Positions 36,241-46,988 are shown, counted from the stretch's first letter. The stretch: DNA of 64,000 nucleotides from Deltaproteobacteria bacterium (GCA_021781535.1 JAJXWO010000007.1:45006-109005), one strand, 5' to 3'. Notes: generated by a model not told the origin, from the letters alone. Made by a program: numbers and translations.

Positions 36241-38067
36241 ATGCCACCTATTGATTGCGAAGATCAGGAACTACTCGACGGTTTCCTAGCCGAGACAACA
36301 GAGCTGCTCGAAAAACTTGACGATGACCTTATCGCCCTTGAAAAAGCTTCCGATGACACAGACCTGATGAACCGGATTTTCCGGTCGATTCATACCATTA
36401 AAGGTGCGTCAAGCTTTTTGGGGTTTGATTTACTGGTTAAGGTGGCCCATAAAACAGAAGATGTGCTGAACCGGCTTCGCAAGGGTGAGCTCGCGGTAAA
36501 CCCTGAACTTATGGATGTCATCTTGGAAGCGACTGACCTCGTCAAGCTTTTGGTAAGTGATATTAAGGCCGGCGAAATTCAGGAACGGGAAACAGAAGGA
36601 ACCATCAACAAATTACTACCGTTTCTTACTGATACTGCCGGGGCTTCACCGGCGGCAGCCGCTGTACCGCCACCTCCATCAGAACCAGTTTCTGGCCCCG
36701 GAGATGCGGCATCAGCACCAGTCACGCCCCTTGCTGCTGAACCGGCAGCTGTTCCTGATTCATCATCTGCCCCATCTCCTGCAGCTCCATCAGTCCCCGC
36801 CACGAAACCGGCTGCCGAGGCCGCCCCCAAGAAAGCTCCGGCACCTCCCAAGCCCACCGATGGCAAAGGGGATGACCTCTCTGATAACACCACGGTCAGA
36901 GTTGATGTAAAACGTCTGGACGATCTGATGAATCAGGTCGGCGAGCTGGTACTTGAGCGCAATCGTATGATTCAAATCAACCAGGACCTGCAACAGAGTG
37001 ATGTAAATCGCACCGACTTTAACGAGGAATTCGGCAAACTCACGAAACGCATGAGTTTTGTCACCTCAGAATTGCAGATGCAGGTTCTCAAGATGCGTAT
37101 GATACCGGTTGAGAAGGTTTTTAAAAAATTTCCTCGCATCGTTCGCAGCATGTCCCGCGATTTGGGTAAAGAAGTTGAACTGCTCATTGTCGGAGAAGAA
37201 ACCGAGCTGGACCGTTCTGTTGTTGACGAAATTGGTGATCCGTTGATCCACCTGATCCGTAATGCCATGGATCACGGGCTTGAAACCCCTGAGGAACGAC
37301 TCGCGGCCGGGAAATCGCGCGGCGGCACCCTCGTGTTGGCGGCTGTGCATGAGGGCAACCAGATTATCATCAGCATCAAGGATGATGGACGTGGGATTGA
37401 TACAGAGCGGGTTGGGCGTAAAGCGATTGAAAAAGGGCTTATTACTGAAGAGCAGTTTGCCGCCATGGGTCAACGCGAAGTTTTTGACCTGCTGTTCCTG
37501 CCCGGATTCTCAACAAAAGAAAAAACAACCGACCTTTCCGGGCGCGGTGTTGGCATGGATGTCGTCAAAACCAATATCAAAAAGCTGAACGGTCTGATCG
37601 AGATCAAGAGCACCAAAGAACTTGGGTCCGAATTCATTTTACGATTACCGCTCACTTTGGCGATTATCCAGTCATTGCTGGTTGAAGTTGAGGGAGAAAT
37701 TTATTCCATTCCACTCTCGTCAGTACTGGAAACTATCCGGGTCGATCAGCGCAAATTCCACCTGATCGGAGGACAAGAGGTACTAAAGCTCCGCGATATC
37801 GTGCTGCCGCTGATTCGTCTGCAAAAAGTTTTCAACGTCCAACCACGCAGTGAAGAGAATGATTTTTGTTACGTCGTGGTGGTCGGTGCCGCTGAAAAGA
37901 GAATGGGGTTGGTCGTTACCCGCCTGGTTGGACAACAGGAGGTGGCCATCAAGTCGCTTGGCAACTATCTGGCAAATATTCCCGGCATTGCCGGTTCCAC
38001 GATTTTGGGTGATGGACGTGTTGCCCTGATAATTGACCCGGTTGCAATGTCTGAGGTCTGCGAATAA
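36241..38067 (+). CDS. cheA: CheA chemotaxis histidine kinase
   Basis: 608-residue kinase. P1 (about 1-105) has the phospho-His in RIFRSIHTIKGASSFLGF. A Pro/Ala-rich linker (about 135-210) occupies the place of the CheY-binding P2 domain, which I cannot see. P3 dimerisation begins VDVKRLDDLMNQVGELVLER. P4 ATPase has HLIRNAMDHGLETPEERLAA, DDGRGID and LSGRGVGMDVVKTNI. P5 (CheW-like) follows from VEVEGEIYSIPLSSVLETIR. The ATG at 36241 has CAGGAG upstream. Lack of P2 suggests slower phosphate transfer or a different partner. Confidence 0.95.
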   Translation: MPPIDCEDQELLDGFLAETTELLEKLDDDLIALEKASDDTDLMNRIFRSIHTIKGASSFLGFDLLVKVAHKTEDVLNRLRKGELAVNPELMDVILEATDLVKLLVSDIKAGEIQERETEGTINKLLPFLTDTAGASPAAAAVPPPPSEPVSGPGDAASAPVTPLAAEPAAVPDSSSAPSPAAPSVPATKPAAEAAPKKAPAPPKPTDGKGDDLSDNTTVRVDVKRLDDLMNQVGELVLERNRMIQINQDLQQSDVNRTDFNEEFGKLTKRMSFVTSELQMQVLKMRMIPVEKVFKKFPRIVRSMSRDLGKEVELLIVGEETELDRSVVDEIGDPLIHLIRNAMDHGLETPEERLAAGKSRGGTLVLAAVHEGNQIIISIKDDGRGIDTERVGRKAIEKGLITEEQFAAMGQREVFDLLFLPGFSTKEKTTDLSGRGVGMDVVKTNIKKLNGLIEIKSTKELGSEFILRLPLTLAIIQSLLVEVEGEIYSIPLSSVLETIRVDQRKFHLIGGQEVLKLRDIVLPLIRLQKVFNVQPRSEENDFCYVVVVGAAEKRMGLVVTRLVGQQEVAIKSLGNYLANIPGIAGSTILGDGRVALIIDPVAMSEVCE

Positions 38068-38138
38068 GGAAAAGCCGCTTTTGTTGCAAAAATCAATTTG
38101 TAGAAGATTCATTGGTAATGACGCCCAAGGAGTGAAAT

Positions 38139-38966
38139 GTGGCTATCAGCGATAAAGATTTTGAACAACTCCGTGATTTTATTTACAACATCTGCGGTAT
38201 GTATTTTCACACTACCAAGAAATATTTTTTGGAAAGTCGGCTCACCCGTCGCATGGAAGCTACCGGCTCAAAAACATATCAAGACTATTACCTGCTGCTC
38301 AAATCTCCGCGCGGGTCTGAAGAATTAAAGTTTCTGATGGATGAGATCACCACTAACGAAACCTATTTTTTTCGTAACGTTCCGCAATTAGCAGCTCTTG
38401 AGAATAAATTGCTTCCCGAAATTGTTGAAGCTAAAAACAAAATGGGATTCCGCAAGCTGAGAATCTGGAGCGCGGCCTCATCTTCCGGCGAAGAAGCCTA
38501 CACCATGGCGATGATTCTTCTCGAGAAACGGCCTACCCTGTTGAAAGACTGGATCATTGAAATTGTCGGTACCGACATCAACGAAACCGTTATCGCCCAG
38601 GCCAAAGAAGGAATCTATAACGCGTATTCCGTTCGAAATATCCCCGATGTGTACAAACGCAAGTATATCCGTGAGGATAATGGTAAATTTATCCTGTCCC
38701 CTGAAGTCAAAAAATTTGTCACATTCAACAAGCTCAACCTGTATGAAGACTCTAAAATGATATTTATGAAGAGCTTTGATTTCATATTCTGCGCTAATGT
38801 GTTGATCTATTTCGATACCGCTTCAAAATCAAAAGTCGTCCAGCATTTTTATAATAATTTGCAGCCCTACGGATACTTCTTTGTCGGCCAGTCGGAATCA
38901 CTGCATGGCGTCAACGACAAATTTAAGACGGTTCACTTTCCCGGTGGTTTTGGCTACAAAAAATAG
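38139..38966 (+). CDS. cheR: CheR protein-glutamate methyltransferase
   Basis: 275-residue SAM-dependent enzyme that methylates chemoreceptor glutamates. The N-terminal helical domain is followed by EITTNETYFFRNVPQLAALE, the SAM site LRIWSAASSSGEEAYTMAMI, and VGTDINETVIAQAKEGIYNA. The GTG start has AAGGAG 6 nt upstream. It lies 71 nt after cheA in the same operon. No pentapeptide-binding or TPR domain is fused. Confidence 0.95.
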   Translation: MAISDKDFEQLRDFIYNICGMYFHTTKKYFLESRLTRRMEATGSKTYQDYYLLLKSPRGSEELKFLMDEITTNETYFFRNVPQLAALENKLLPEIVEAKNKMGFRKLRIWSAASSSGEEAYTMAMILLEKRPTLLKDWIIEIVGTDINETVIAQAKEGIYNAYSVRNIPDVYKRKYIREDNGKFILSPEVKKFVTFNKLNLYEDSKMIFMKSFDFIFCANVLIYFDTASKSKVVQHFYNNLQPYGYFFVGQSESLHGVNDKFKTVHFPGGFGYKK

Positions 38967-38984
38967 CCTGAGAGGTTTAATTGT

Positions 38985-39884
38985 ATGGACAAAATTCTCA
39001 TGATGGAACGGGCCGAAATATTGGTGGGAGCCGTTGACGATCTCCCTACCATCCCGATTGTCGCAACCAAGGTGCTGCAGTTGCTTGATGATCCTGACGT
39101 CAGCGTTGAAGAGGTAGCTGATCTGATGCTGTCGGACCAGGTCATGACAGCACGGGTCATGAAACTGATCAACTCGCCGGTATACAAGCCGAATCAGGAA
39201 ATCACCTCTCTTAAGCGCGCTCTGGTGTACCTCGGCCTGCGTCATGTTCGCGAACTGGCTCTAACAACATCAGTTATCAATGCATTTGACGGGACATCGG
39301 GAGCACTGGAGCTGAATGCGTTCTGGGAACATTCTTTTGGTGTCGGCATGGTATCAAAAATTATTGCCAGGAAAATTGGCTATCAGGATCTTGAAAAAGC
39401 CTATATTGCCGGTATTATACATGATCTTGGTGAAGTGTTCTTAAGCAACTTCCTGCGCGATCCGTTTTTGGATGTACTGGAGCATATTAAAACCCACCCG
39501 GTGAAACTTGTCGATGCCGAAGCGGAACTGCTCGGAACGACCCACTGCGAGATCGGCCTCTGCATTGCGCGCAAATGGAATTTTCCCGATGCCTACTGTG
39601 ATGTAATCGCATATCACCATAGCCCGGGCGAAGCCAAGGTCGACCCGATTCTGTGTGCCATCGTCAACCTTTCGGATCTGTTCTGTACTGTCCGTGAATT
39701 GAACTATGGCGGTCGCGAATGGATCAGTTTCAATTTGAGCGAAGAAGAAGCCTGGACAATCCTTAAAAACGAATCACCTGCATTGGCCGAGATGGATGTG
39801 GAACGTTTCTGTTATGAACTTGATGATGCAATTCCTGATGTAAAAGAGCTGGTATCATCTATGTTCAACCCATCCTCACGCTAA
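38985..39884 (+). CDS. HDOD-domain protein in chemotaxis operon
   Basis: 299-residue cytoplasmic protein. The HDOD domain (about 12-210) has LPTIPIVATKVLQLLDDPDV, AGIIHDLGEVFLSNFLRD and later VIAYHHSPGEA, the last resembling an HD metal site. HDOD proteins are regulatory, often tied to signalling and not normally phosphodiesterases. It sits between cheR and cheB with short spacing, which points to a role in the same pathway. Confidence 0.9.
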   Translation: MDKILMMERAEILVGAVDDLPTIPIVATKVLQLLDDPDVSVEEVADLMLSDQVMTARVMKLINSPVYKPNQEITSLKRALVYLGLRHVRELALTTSVINAFDGTSGALELNAFWEHSFGVGMVSKIIARKIGYQDLEKAYIAGIIHDLGEVFLSNFLRDPFLDVLEHIKTHPVKLVDAEAELLGTTHCEIGLCIARKWNFPDAYCDVIAYHHSPGEAKVDPILCAIVNLSDLFCTVRELNYGGREWISFNLSEEEAWTILKNESPALAEMDVERFCYELDDAIPDVKELVSSMFNPSSR

Positions 39885-39910
39885 TAAACAGACCAAAAGG
39901 CGACGCCCTG

Positions 39911-40999
39911 ATGATAATGCAGCAGCAAGCAAAAACCCGTATATTAATTGTTGACGATTCATCGTTCATGCGGATGGCCATCCGGAGTGTCTTATCAAAA
40001 GACCCCTCCTTTGATATTGTCGGCACAGCAGCCGACGGCATGGAAGGCGTCGAAAAAGCCATTGCCCTCAAACCGGATCTTATTACGATGGATGTCGAAA
40101 TGCCACGCATGGACGGCATTACCGCCTTGAAGCAGATCATGGCGAAAGCTCCCACCAAAGTCATCATGGTCTCCACTCTGACCAACGAAGGCGCCAGGTC
40201 AACGTTCGAAGCCCTCGACGCCGGAGCAATCGATTACATTCCGAAAAACGTTACCGACTCATCAGATGCGCAGAATATTTTCCGCCAGGAGTTGCTGCGC
40301 AAGATAAAGGAAGCGATAGCTTCGCGCATACGCCACGTGCCCGGCACTGTTCAAACATCAACGCGCCCGGCACCGTCAGCTATCTCCGTGCCGCACCGGC
40401 CGACGTCATCAAAATTCCTCGGGAAGAAGATTCAGTACGTCGGCATCGGAGCCTCCACCGGCGGGCCGGTTGCGCTGCAGGAAGTGCTTTCGCGCATCCC
40501 GGTCAATTTCCCGTATGGAATAATCGTCGGCATCCACATGCCAAAGGCGTTTACCGGACCGTATGCTGACCGCCTCAACGCCAAGTGCTCCATGACTATC
40601 CGAGAAGCTGTCGACGGTGACATTCTCAAGCCGGGACTGGCACTGATTGCACCGGGAGGGATGCACACCACGCTTGTCCGGCAGGGGGGCCACATTGTCG
40701 TCAAGACTCAGCCAACCAGTTCATACCCACAATATGTGTATATACCCTCGGTAGACCTGCTAATGTCAAGTATGGCCGAGGCGACCGGTGGGGCCATGTT
40801 GGGAGTGATTCTTACCGGGATGGGTAATGACGGATTCAAAGGAATGCAGATGCTGAAGCAGAAAGGTGGCGTTACGATTGCTCAGGATGAGGCAACCTCA
40901 ACCATTTACGGCATGCCGAAAGCCTGTGTTGACGGAGGTGTGGCTGATGAGGTACTGCCGTTGGGACAAATCGGTTTTGAAATATCGAAGTTCATGTAA
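39911..40999 (+). CDS. cheB: CheB protein-glutamate methylesterase
   Basis: 362-residue response regulator enzyme. The receiver (about 1-125) has RILIVDDSSFMRMAIRSVLS and DLITMDVEMPRMDG. The catalytic domain (about 180-360) has the Ser in VGIGASTGGPVALQEVL, the His in VGIHMPKAFTGPYADRLN and the Asp in VILTGMGNDGFKGMQML. It removes methyl groups from chemoreceptors. Last gene of the operon, followed by a terminator. Confidence 0.96.
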   Translation: MIMQQQAKTRILIVDDSSFMRMAIRSVLSKDPSFDIVGTAADGMEGVEKAIALKPDLITMDVEMPRMDGITALKQIMAKAPTKVIMVSTLTNEGARSTFEALDAGAIDYIPKNVTDSSDAQNIFRQELLRKIKEAIASRIRHVPGTVQTSTRPAPSAISVPHRPTSSKFLGKKIQYVGIGASTGGPVALQEVLSRIPVNFPYGIIVGIHMPKAFTGPYADRLNAKCSMTIREAVDGDILKPGLALIAPGGMHTTLVRQGGHIVVKTQPTSSYPQYVYIPSVDLLMSSMAEATGGAMLGVILTGMGNDGFKGMQMLKQKGGVTIAQDEATSTIYGMPKACVDGGVADEVLPLGQIGFEISKFM

Positions 41000-41029
41000 T
41001 CCGTTGCATAAATGAGCGGTTGAGTACAG

Positions 41030-41058
41030 AAAAGGGCGACCAACGGGGACGCCCTTTT
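41030..41058. terminator. Terminator of the chemotaxis operon
   Basis: A perfect 9-bp stem (AAAAGGGCG / CGCCCTTTT) with an 11-nt loop lies 31 nt after cheB. The T-run in the 3' arm continues to TGTTATTT. It also faces the convergent small gene at 41064, so it may work in both directions. Confidence 0.85.
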
Positions 41059-41063
41059 GTTAT

Positions 41064-41294
41064 TTAGCGGTCCGCATACACGACCAGCCCTGTTCCTGAC
41101 ACTTCAACCCGGCAGTTTGAAAATCCACGTCGTTTCAGACGAAACATGATAAGCGGCGCGATCAGGGGGTGAACCCCGGGCAGAATAAGCGGGAAGTGGG
41201 TGTACGACATACCGAGAAGAGCCGCCAAGGTTGCCTTACCATCTGTTTTAGGTCTGTTATTTCTCACCTTCTGATTTTGTTGGTCAACCGGCAT
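41064..41294 (-). CDS. Small hypothetical protein downstream of prfC
   Basis: 76-residue predicted protein, not recognised. It has a hydrophobic middle (ALLGMSYTHFPLILPGVHPL) and a basic turn (FRLKRRGFSNCRVEVSGTGL). It starts only 4 nt past the prfC stop, and a GTG 9 codons in (AGAAGGTGAGAAAT context) is an alternative. The stop falls just before the shared terminator, and codon use resembles its neighbours, so it is probably real. Confidence 0.5.
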   Translation of the reverse strand: MPVDQQNQKVRNNRPKTDGKATLAALLGMSYTHFPLILPGVHPLIAPLIMFRLKRRGFSNCRVEVSGTGLVVYADR

Positions 41295-41297
41295 GAC

Positions 41298-42881
41298 TTA
41301 GCTGTGCTCACTGGTTTCATGAAAGACCAGATCCTTCCAGCTCTCAATAGTATTATCCAGTCGCCACTGGCTCCCGGCCATATAGGTCAACTTGCCTTCC
41401 CCATCAATATAAACATGCATCGCTTCTTTCTTCTCAAAATCTTCAATATGCTTTTTCTCACCGGTAACCCAGCGAGCGGTTACATAACTGACCGGTTCAA
41501 AGGCCACTTTAACGCTGTATTCGTGTTCAAGGCGGTGCATAACCACCTCGAACTGAAGCAGTCCAACCGCTCCGATAACCCAATCAGAGCCCATCAGAGG
41601 CTTAAACACCTGAGTAGCACCCTCTTCGGCCAACTGGACTAACCCTTTCTCCAACGCCTTTGATTTCATCGGATTGAGCAGACGTACCTTGCGAAAGTGT
41701 TCAGGGGCAAAACTCGGGATGCCGGTGAACTTAAGGTCTTCACCCATCGTAAAGGTATCGCCAATCTTGATTGTACCGTGATTGTGGATGCCGATAATAT
41801 CGCCCGGCCAAGCTTCTTCCACATTGGTGCGATCCTGTGCCATAAATATGGTAGCGTTTGCGATCTGAACGTCACGCCCCAAACGCACATGGCGAACCTT
41901 CATCCCCCGGGTGAATTTGCCGGAACAGATCCGGAAGAACGCGATCCGGTCACGATGAGCCGGATCCATATTCGCTTGAATCTTGAACGTAAACCCGCTG
42001 AAGGGCTCTTCGTAAGGAGAAACGGTACGAGTTGCGGTTTCGCGTGGTAACGGATGCGGTGCATACTGGACAAAAGCATCCAGCAACTGCTGCACACCAA
42101 ACGTATTAATGGCACTGCCAAAGAAAACCGGCGTCTGTTTTCCTGCCAGGTATGCCGACATATCAAAAGGATTTGCCGCCCCCTCCAACAGTTCTATGTC
42201 ATTTCTCAGTTCTTCAACCTGACTTCCAAGCAGTTCATCCAGACGTGGATCGTTCAGCCCCGTAACCGTTATGATTTCACCGGTACCGTTATCTGCATCT
42301 GCGTCAAAAAAGGTCAATTCCTTGGTATATAAGTGATAGGTTCCCCGAAAACGTTTTCCCATTCCAATCGGCCACGTTATCGGAGCGGTCTGCATGTGGA
42401 GGTTTTTTTCGATATCGTCCAGAAGATCAAACGGTTCCTGTCCCTCACGGTCAAGCTTGTTCATGAACGTCATGATCGGAGTGTGACGTAATCGACAGAC
42501 TTCCAGCAGCTTCTTGGTCTGGCTTTCAACTCCTTTAACAGAGTCAATCACCATCAATACCGAGTCTACGGCTGTCAAGACGCGGTAGGTATCCTCTGAA
42601 AAGTCGTTGTGGCCGGGGGTATCCAGCAGATTGATTTCGCATTCATCATAGGAAAACTTCATGACCGATGAGGTAACTGAAATACCGCGCTGTTTTTCCA
42701 GATCCATCCAGTCGGAGGTTGCATGTCGGGCACTCTTGCGGGCGCGAACCTCTCCAGCCTGCTGAATGGCACCGCCGAAAAGCAACAGCTTCTCTGTGAT
42801 CGTGGTTTTTCCGGCATCGGGATGGCTGATAATGGCAAAGGTACGACGTTTTTCGACTTCTAGCTGGTTGAACAGTTCCAC
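41298..42881 (-). CDS. prfC: Peptide chain release factor 3
   Basis: 527-residue GTPase that recycles RF1/RF2 from the ribosome. It has [19 protein letters not shown] (G1), the switch [16 protein letters not shown] and the base-recognition [20 protein letters not shown]. Downstream domains resemble EF-Tu/EF-G. The frame is open to 42953, but the GTG at 42881 has AAGGAG about 9 nt upstream and gives the usual 527-529 residue length. Confidence 0.96.
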   Translation of the reverse strand: MELFNQLEVEKRRTFAIISHPDAGKTTITEKLLLFGGAIQQAGEVRARKSARHATSDWMDLEKQRGISVTSSVMKFSYDECEINLLDTPGHNDFSEDTYRVLTAVDSVLMVIDSVKGVESQTKKLLEVCRLRHTPIMTFMNKLDREGQEPFDLLDDIEKNLHMQTAPITWPIGMGKRFRGTYHLYTKELTFFDADADNGTGEIITVTGLNDPRLDELLGSQVEELRNDIELLEGAANPFDMSAYLAGKQTPVFFGSAINTFGVQQLLDAFVQYAPHPLPRETATRTVSPYEEPFSGFTFKIQANMDPAHRDRIAFFRICSGKFTRGMKVRHVRLGRDVQIANATIFMAQDRTNVEEAWPGDIIGIHNHGTIKIGDTFTMGEDLKFTGIPSFAPEHFRKVRLLNPMKSKALEKGLVQLAEEGATQVFKPLMGSDWVIGAVGLLQFEVVMHRLEHEYSVKVAFEPVSYVTARWVTGEKKHIEDFEKKEAMHVYIDGEGKLTYMAGSQWRLDNTIESWKDLVFHETSEHS

Positions 42882-42965
42882 GGGGTGTAACTCCTTATAA
42901 CAATCGGTATGGCAATCGAAAGGCGGGCAAGCCCGCCTGATTTTTAAACACACTATGTGAAGGTT

Positions 42966-43412
42966 TTATGACCTGAACACCAGCCGGTCAAGGCACCACC
43001 GGCCGCCTCCCGCAATCATCAGGTAGAGGGCCATACCCAGCAGGGCAGCATTGTACTCGATGCCCTGCCCGCGACCGGGGACGCAGTTTAAATTAAGAAA
43101 AAAACCATGGGCCCAATGAATTTTATAGATGGCAACCAGCATGACTGCGGAGATGCCCGCTGCTGAGAGGCGGGTCATAAAGCCGGTCAAGATGCCGAAA
43201 CCACCGCCAAATTCAGCAATGATAGCCAGCAATGTGAAAATAGGCGGAATCCCCATTTTTTCTTCAAAGGTTTTAAATGTCCCCGTCAATCCCTGCCCAC
43301 CGAAAAGACCAAACAGTTTCTGAGAACCGTGAGCCATGAAGATCAGCCCGAGCGGGATGCGAAGCATCAAGGGGGCAAATAAATCTGTCGCATCAAAACT
43401 TCCTTTAGCCAT
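42966..43412 (-). CDS. DoxX family membrane protein
   Basis: 148-residue membrane protein with four hydrophobic helices, including LMLRIPLGLIFMAHGSQKLF and the GFGILTGFMTRLSAAGISAV region, typical of DoxX/DoxD-like proteins. Their function is poorly known; some take part in quinone or thiosulfate redox chemistry. The ATG at 43412 has GAGGAGG 6 nt upstream. A 53-nt gap separates it from the RF3 gene's start signal region. Confidence 0.88.
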   Translation of the reverse strand: MAKGSFDATDLFAPLMLRIPLGLIFMAHGSQKLFGLFGGQGLTGTFKTFEEKMGIPPIFTLLAIIAEFGGGFGILTGFMTRLSAAGISAVMLVAIYKIHWAHGFFLNLNCVPGRGQGIEYNAALLGMALYLMIAGGGRWCLDRLVFRS

Positions 43413-43779
43413 GTATAACCTCCTCAATCTCCTTAAGAAACAGTCTGTTATTGTTAAACAAGCAATTAAATCGTGAAATAGAAATGAAAGCAGCTTTTAC
43501 CGGCGAAGGGCTTAGGAATGAACGGAGGCAACCAGTTGAATAGCACATTTCCAAGGATTTAAATACATATATTACAGACGCATCTACCCATCTCCTCGGT
43601 CTGTTTTTAAATGGTTTCAGGCAAAAATGCAATAGTCCTCAGTTTTTTGGATAAAACATATAATTAAGAGTATCGTTCCAACGTAATCAACTTTAAAGTC
43701 AGACTGCACACACATGTAGTGCAGAAGAGAATTGCGGCACGATGAGATAGCCCACGGAGGACGCAGTTATAGCTTTTTT

Positions 43780-43823
43780 AATGTGTAAACACATTGACTT
43801 TAATATGTGTGGTTTGTTATATT
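43780..43823 (+). promoter_or_regulatory. Candidate promoter and operator of the LysR gene
   Basis: A perfect dyad AATGTGT-AA-ACACATT (43780-43795) overlaps a -35-like TTGACT (43794-43799). This is followed after 18 nt by a -10-like TATATT (43818-43823). Such a layout fits an autoregulated LysR promoter. The rest of the DoxX-LysR interval (43413-43779) holds nothing I can assign. Confidence 0.45.
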
Positions 43824-43860
43824 TACGCCGTTTCGTAGTGGAATAGGCGAGGTAAAAAAA

Positions 43861-44796
43861 ATGGAAACGCGCTACCTAAGAACATTCAAATTTGTTTTGG
43901 ATCTGGGAAGCTTTTCCCTCGCTGCTCAGGAACTGTGTATAACTCAGTCAGCGGTATCCCAGCGCATAAAGTTTCTTGAAGATCACTATGGATGTCAACT
44001 GATAGACCGTTCAGGCTCGACTCTTAAGCCAACCCCGTCAGGAGAGAAAGTACTTGCTAAAACAAATATGATTTTGATGGCTGTACACGATCTCGAAAAT
44101 GATGTAAAGAACTTGGGGAAGAAAGTAGAGTTTTCAATAGGCTTTACGCCGACATTCGGTTTTGTTTTCTTGCCAAAGGTTTTAGATATCTTTCTGAAAA
44201 AAAATACTCATGAAATAGATATCAAGTTTATTACCCAACAATCAGATCAACTCATCAAGAATCTTGCTGATAAAATATTTGACGTTATTGTTATTGAGCA
44301 CTGTGAGGAATTAAAGAATAAAAACCTTGCGCTTTTTCCTCTGTTCAAAGATGAAATGGTCATGATTTCATCGCCATCACTGGGGATTGCATCCGAGGAA
44401 ACCAGGCTCGAAGAGTTTTTTAAACATCGACTCATCTCACGACGAGATGGATGCAGTTCACGCCATCTATTCAAGGACAATTTAAGCAAAACGGGAAACT
44501 CTGTTGAAAACTTCAGAGGTGTTATCGTTCACGACCATCTCAGATGCTTAATACAATCGACCTTGCAAGGGCAAGGAGTTGCCTTTGTATCGAGATCTCT
44601 GGTTACTGACCATATTAACGCGGGTAATCTCCGTGAACACGTTATTCCCGGGTTTTGTAATACCCGTTCGCGCACATTGGCCTGTAACCGGAGCAAGGTT
44701 CATGACCCCTTACTCAAGGATTTTATTGAGTCCGTCTTTCAGACTTTTAACGTGCAGTCACCTTTTCGCACTTCTGAAAATGCTGCTGCAATCTAA
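43861..44796 (+). CDS. LysR family transcriptional regulator
   Basis: 311-residue regulator. The N-terminal winged HTH is METRYLRTFKFVLDLGSFSL then ITQSAVSQRIKFLEDHYGCQ. The effector domain (about 90-295) is a two-lobed periplasmic-binding-like fold. The ATG at 43861 is chosen because the HTH starts there, with GAGG 8 nt upstream. It lies 34 nt before the tRNA-Sec gene on the same strand; a functional link to selenium is possible but unproven. Targets and inducer are unknown. Confidence 0.93.
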   Translation: METRYLRTFKFVLDLGSFSLAAQELCITQSAVSQRIKFLEDHYGCQLIDRSGSTLKPTPSGEKVLAKTNMILMAVHDLENDVKNLGKKVEFSIGFTPTFGFVFLPKVLDIFLKKNTHEIDIKFITQQSDQLIKNLADKIFDVIVIEHCEELKNKNLALFPLFKDEMVMISSPSLGIASEETRLEEFFKHRLISRRDGCSSRHLFKDNLSKTGNSVENFRGVIVHDHLRCLIQSTLQGQGVAFVSRSLVTDHINAGNLREHVIPGFCNTRSRTLACNRSKVHDPLLKDFIESVFQTFNVQSPFRTSENAAAI

Positions 44797-44830
44797 TTGC
44801 TGTAAATTTGTTTTTGCGCTATTCCACTTT

Positions 44831-44928
44831 GGAAGCACGTCCGTCGCTGGTGGGCGGCCTGGTCTTCAAAACCAGTGGGGGGGATGAGAAATCTCCCCGG
44901 TGGGTTCGATTCCCATGTGCTTCCGCCA
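44831..44928 (+). tRNA. selC: tRNA-Sec (UCA anticodon)
   Basis: 98-nt tRNA including an encoded CCA. It has an 8-bp acceptor stem (GGAAGCAC / GTGCTTCC), G as discriminator base, an anticodon stem CTGGT/ACCAG with loop CTTCAAA (anticodon TCA at 44866-44868), a long variable arm (GGGGGGAT...ATCTCCCC) and a T arm containing GGTTCGATTCC. The long acceptor, UCA anticodon and long variable arm are diagnostic of selenocysteine tRNA. selB follows at 45075. Confidence 0.97.
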
Positions 44929-45074
44929 TTTAAATCCTGTTGTCGGTCTTCCAAAAGACGGTCGGAGATCAATATGGAACCGGACCAGATACTGTGTAAC
45001 AAAGGTGAAGCCCCCCGAAATCCGCACCGGTATGGTGTCAGTCTCAGACGCAGCATCCCCAAAGTTTATCAATC

Positions 45075-46988
45075 ATGAAAAATCTCATACTTGGCACAGC
45101 CGGCCATATTGACCACGGCAAAACCTCACTGGTACGGGCCCTGACCGGCATCGACACGGACAGGTTGAAGGAAGAAAAGGCGCGGGGAATTACCATTGAA
45201 CTGGGGTTTGCGCATCTCGAGCTTTCCGGAGACATCAGATTCGGCATAATAGATGTTCCCGGCCATGAAAAATTTGTACGATCGATGGTGGCCGGCGTAG
45301 GCGGCATGGATATAGTTATGCTGGTAATCGCTGCTGACGAAGGAATCATGCCACAGACGCGGGAACACATGGATATCCTGCGGTTACTTGGAGTCAAAAA
45401 TGGTCTGGTAGCCTTAACCAAGTGCGATATGGTTGACCGGGAATGGCTGGACCTGGTCACCGAGGAGGTGCGCGATTTCGTGTCCGGCAGTTTTCTGGAA
45501 AACGCCCCGATTGTGCCGGTTTCATCACGTACCGCAGAAGGCCTCGATGCGTTGAAGGCCGTCCTGACCGGCCTGGCAAACGATGTTGCCGAAAAACGCC
45601 GCGAAGGGTACTTTCGTTTGCCGGTTGACCGGGTCTTTACCATGACCGGTTTTGGAACAGTGGTGACAGGCACTCTCCTCTCAGGCGAAATCGCCGTAGG
45701 AGATGAATTGGAACTACTTCCGTCAGGCAGGGAGGGAAGAGTTCGCGGTATCCAGGCTCACGGCAGCAAAGTTGAAAAGGGCTTGGCAGGCCAGCGCCTG
45801 GCGGTCAACGTGCAGGGAGTGGCTCTGGATGAGGTGCGGCGAGGAGACGTTGTTGTTCCACGCAATCTGTTTCAAACAACCCGCGCAGTGGATGTCCGCC
45901 TCGACCACCTCTCTACGGCCCCCCGGGAATTGAAACACCGCACCAGCGTACAACTTCATTCGGCTACCTATGAGGTCCAGGCTCAGATTATCCTGCTGGA
46001 CCGTGATAGCATTCAGCCGGGAGACAGCACGTATGCGCAGTTGCGACTGGCTGAACCGGTCCTGCTCAATTCAGGCGACAGCTATATACTGCGCATAGCC
46101 TCACCCGCCACCACGATAGGCGGCGGTGTTGTGTTGGACCCCTTCCCCCCCCGCCGCAGGCGCCGGAGCGAAGAGGCGGTGATGCTGCTGGAGTCACTTG
46201 AGAGCCAGGAGCACCAGCGAGTCTGCGCCCTGATCATTGGCCAGAGCAAGCTGTCCGGACTTTCATTCGAGGATATTCTCCTGCGCTCCGGTATCTCACG
46301 CAAAGCCGCAGAGACGGCGCTTGCAGCACTCCTGGGTACCGGTGATATTCTTCAAATGACTCGTGAACCACGCATGTTTCTGTCCAGAGATTCATTCAAT
46401 TCACTCAAGAATGGATTGGTGGACGAGGTGAGTTCATTTTTGGCGTCCAACCCTCTTAAACATGGAATGGGAAAGGAAGAACTAAAAACCCGCCTGCCCA
46501 AGCGAAGTGACCTGCGCTTTTTTACGCCGATTCTGTCAGCTCTGGAACGGGACGGGTTGATAATACCCGAGCGTGACATCGTCATGCTGGCAGGCCAGAC
46601 CGTGCGAACAACCGCTTCAGCAGAAGATCTGACGTCGGCCGTCAGTTCATTTTTGCGGGAAAAAGCACTTGAGCCTCCCACCATAAAAGAGCTCATGGAG
46701 CGTTTCCATTTTGACGAGAAGTCGGTCCGCGATAATATTGCCATCCTGATCAGAAATGGCGATGCGGTGCGTATATCCAGCGATTTATTCTACGCCAGCG
46801 AGGTGTTGGACGGCCTGCGGGAAAAATTGATACTGCATCTTCGCGAAAAGGAAGAGATCACTCCACCTGAATACCGTGAACTGACGGGACTGTCTCGCAA
46901 ATTTCTCATTCCGCTCTTGGAACATTTCGACAGTGAAAAGGTTACCATCAGAGTGGGAGACAAACGAGTTTTACGGAAACGCCTGTAG
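45075..46988 (+). CDS. selB: Selenocysteine-specific elongation factor SelB
   Basis: 637-residue GTPase that delivers Sec-tRNA to UGA codons and binds the SECIS hairpin. Domain I has [39 protein letters not shown] and [12 protein letters not shown]. Domains II-III follow, including [20 protein letters not shown]. The C-terminal 270 residues form the winged-helix RNA-binding domains. It lies 146 nt after selC. With two likely Sec cytochromes in the same window, its substrates are near at hand. Confidence 0.97.
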   Translation: MKNLILGTAGHIDHGKTSLVRALTGIDTDRLKEEKARGITIELGFAHLELSGDIRFGIIDVPGHEKFVRSMVAGVGGMDIVMLVIAADEGIMPQTREHMDILRLLGVKNGLVALTKCDMVDREWLDLVTEEVRDFVSGSFLENAPIVPVSSRTAEGLDALKAVLTGLANDVAEKRREGYFRLPVDRVFTMTGFGTVVTGTLLSGEIAVGDELELLPSGREGRVRGIQAHGSKVEKGLAGQRLAVNVQGVALDEVRRGDVVVPRNLFQTTRAVDVRLDHLSTAPRELKHRTSVQLHSATYEVQAQIILLDRDSIQPGDSTYAQLRLAEPVLLNSGDSYILRIASPATTIGGGVVLDPFPPRRRRRSEEAVMLLESLESQEHQRVCALIIGQSKLSGLSFEDILLRSGISRKAAETALAALLGTGDILQMTREPRMFLSRDSFNSLKNGLVDEVSSFLASNPLKHGMGKEELKTRLPKRSDLRFFTPILSALERDGLIIPERDIVMLAGQTVRTTASAEDLTSAVSSFLREKALEPPTIKELMERFHFDEKSVRDNIAILIRNGDAVRISSDLFYASEVLDGLREKLILHLREKEEITPPEYRELTGLSRKFLIPLLEHFDSEKVTIRVGDKRVLRKRL

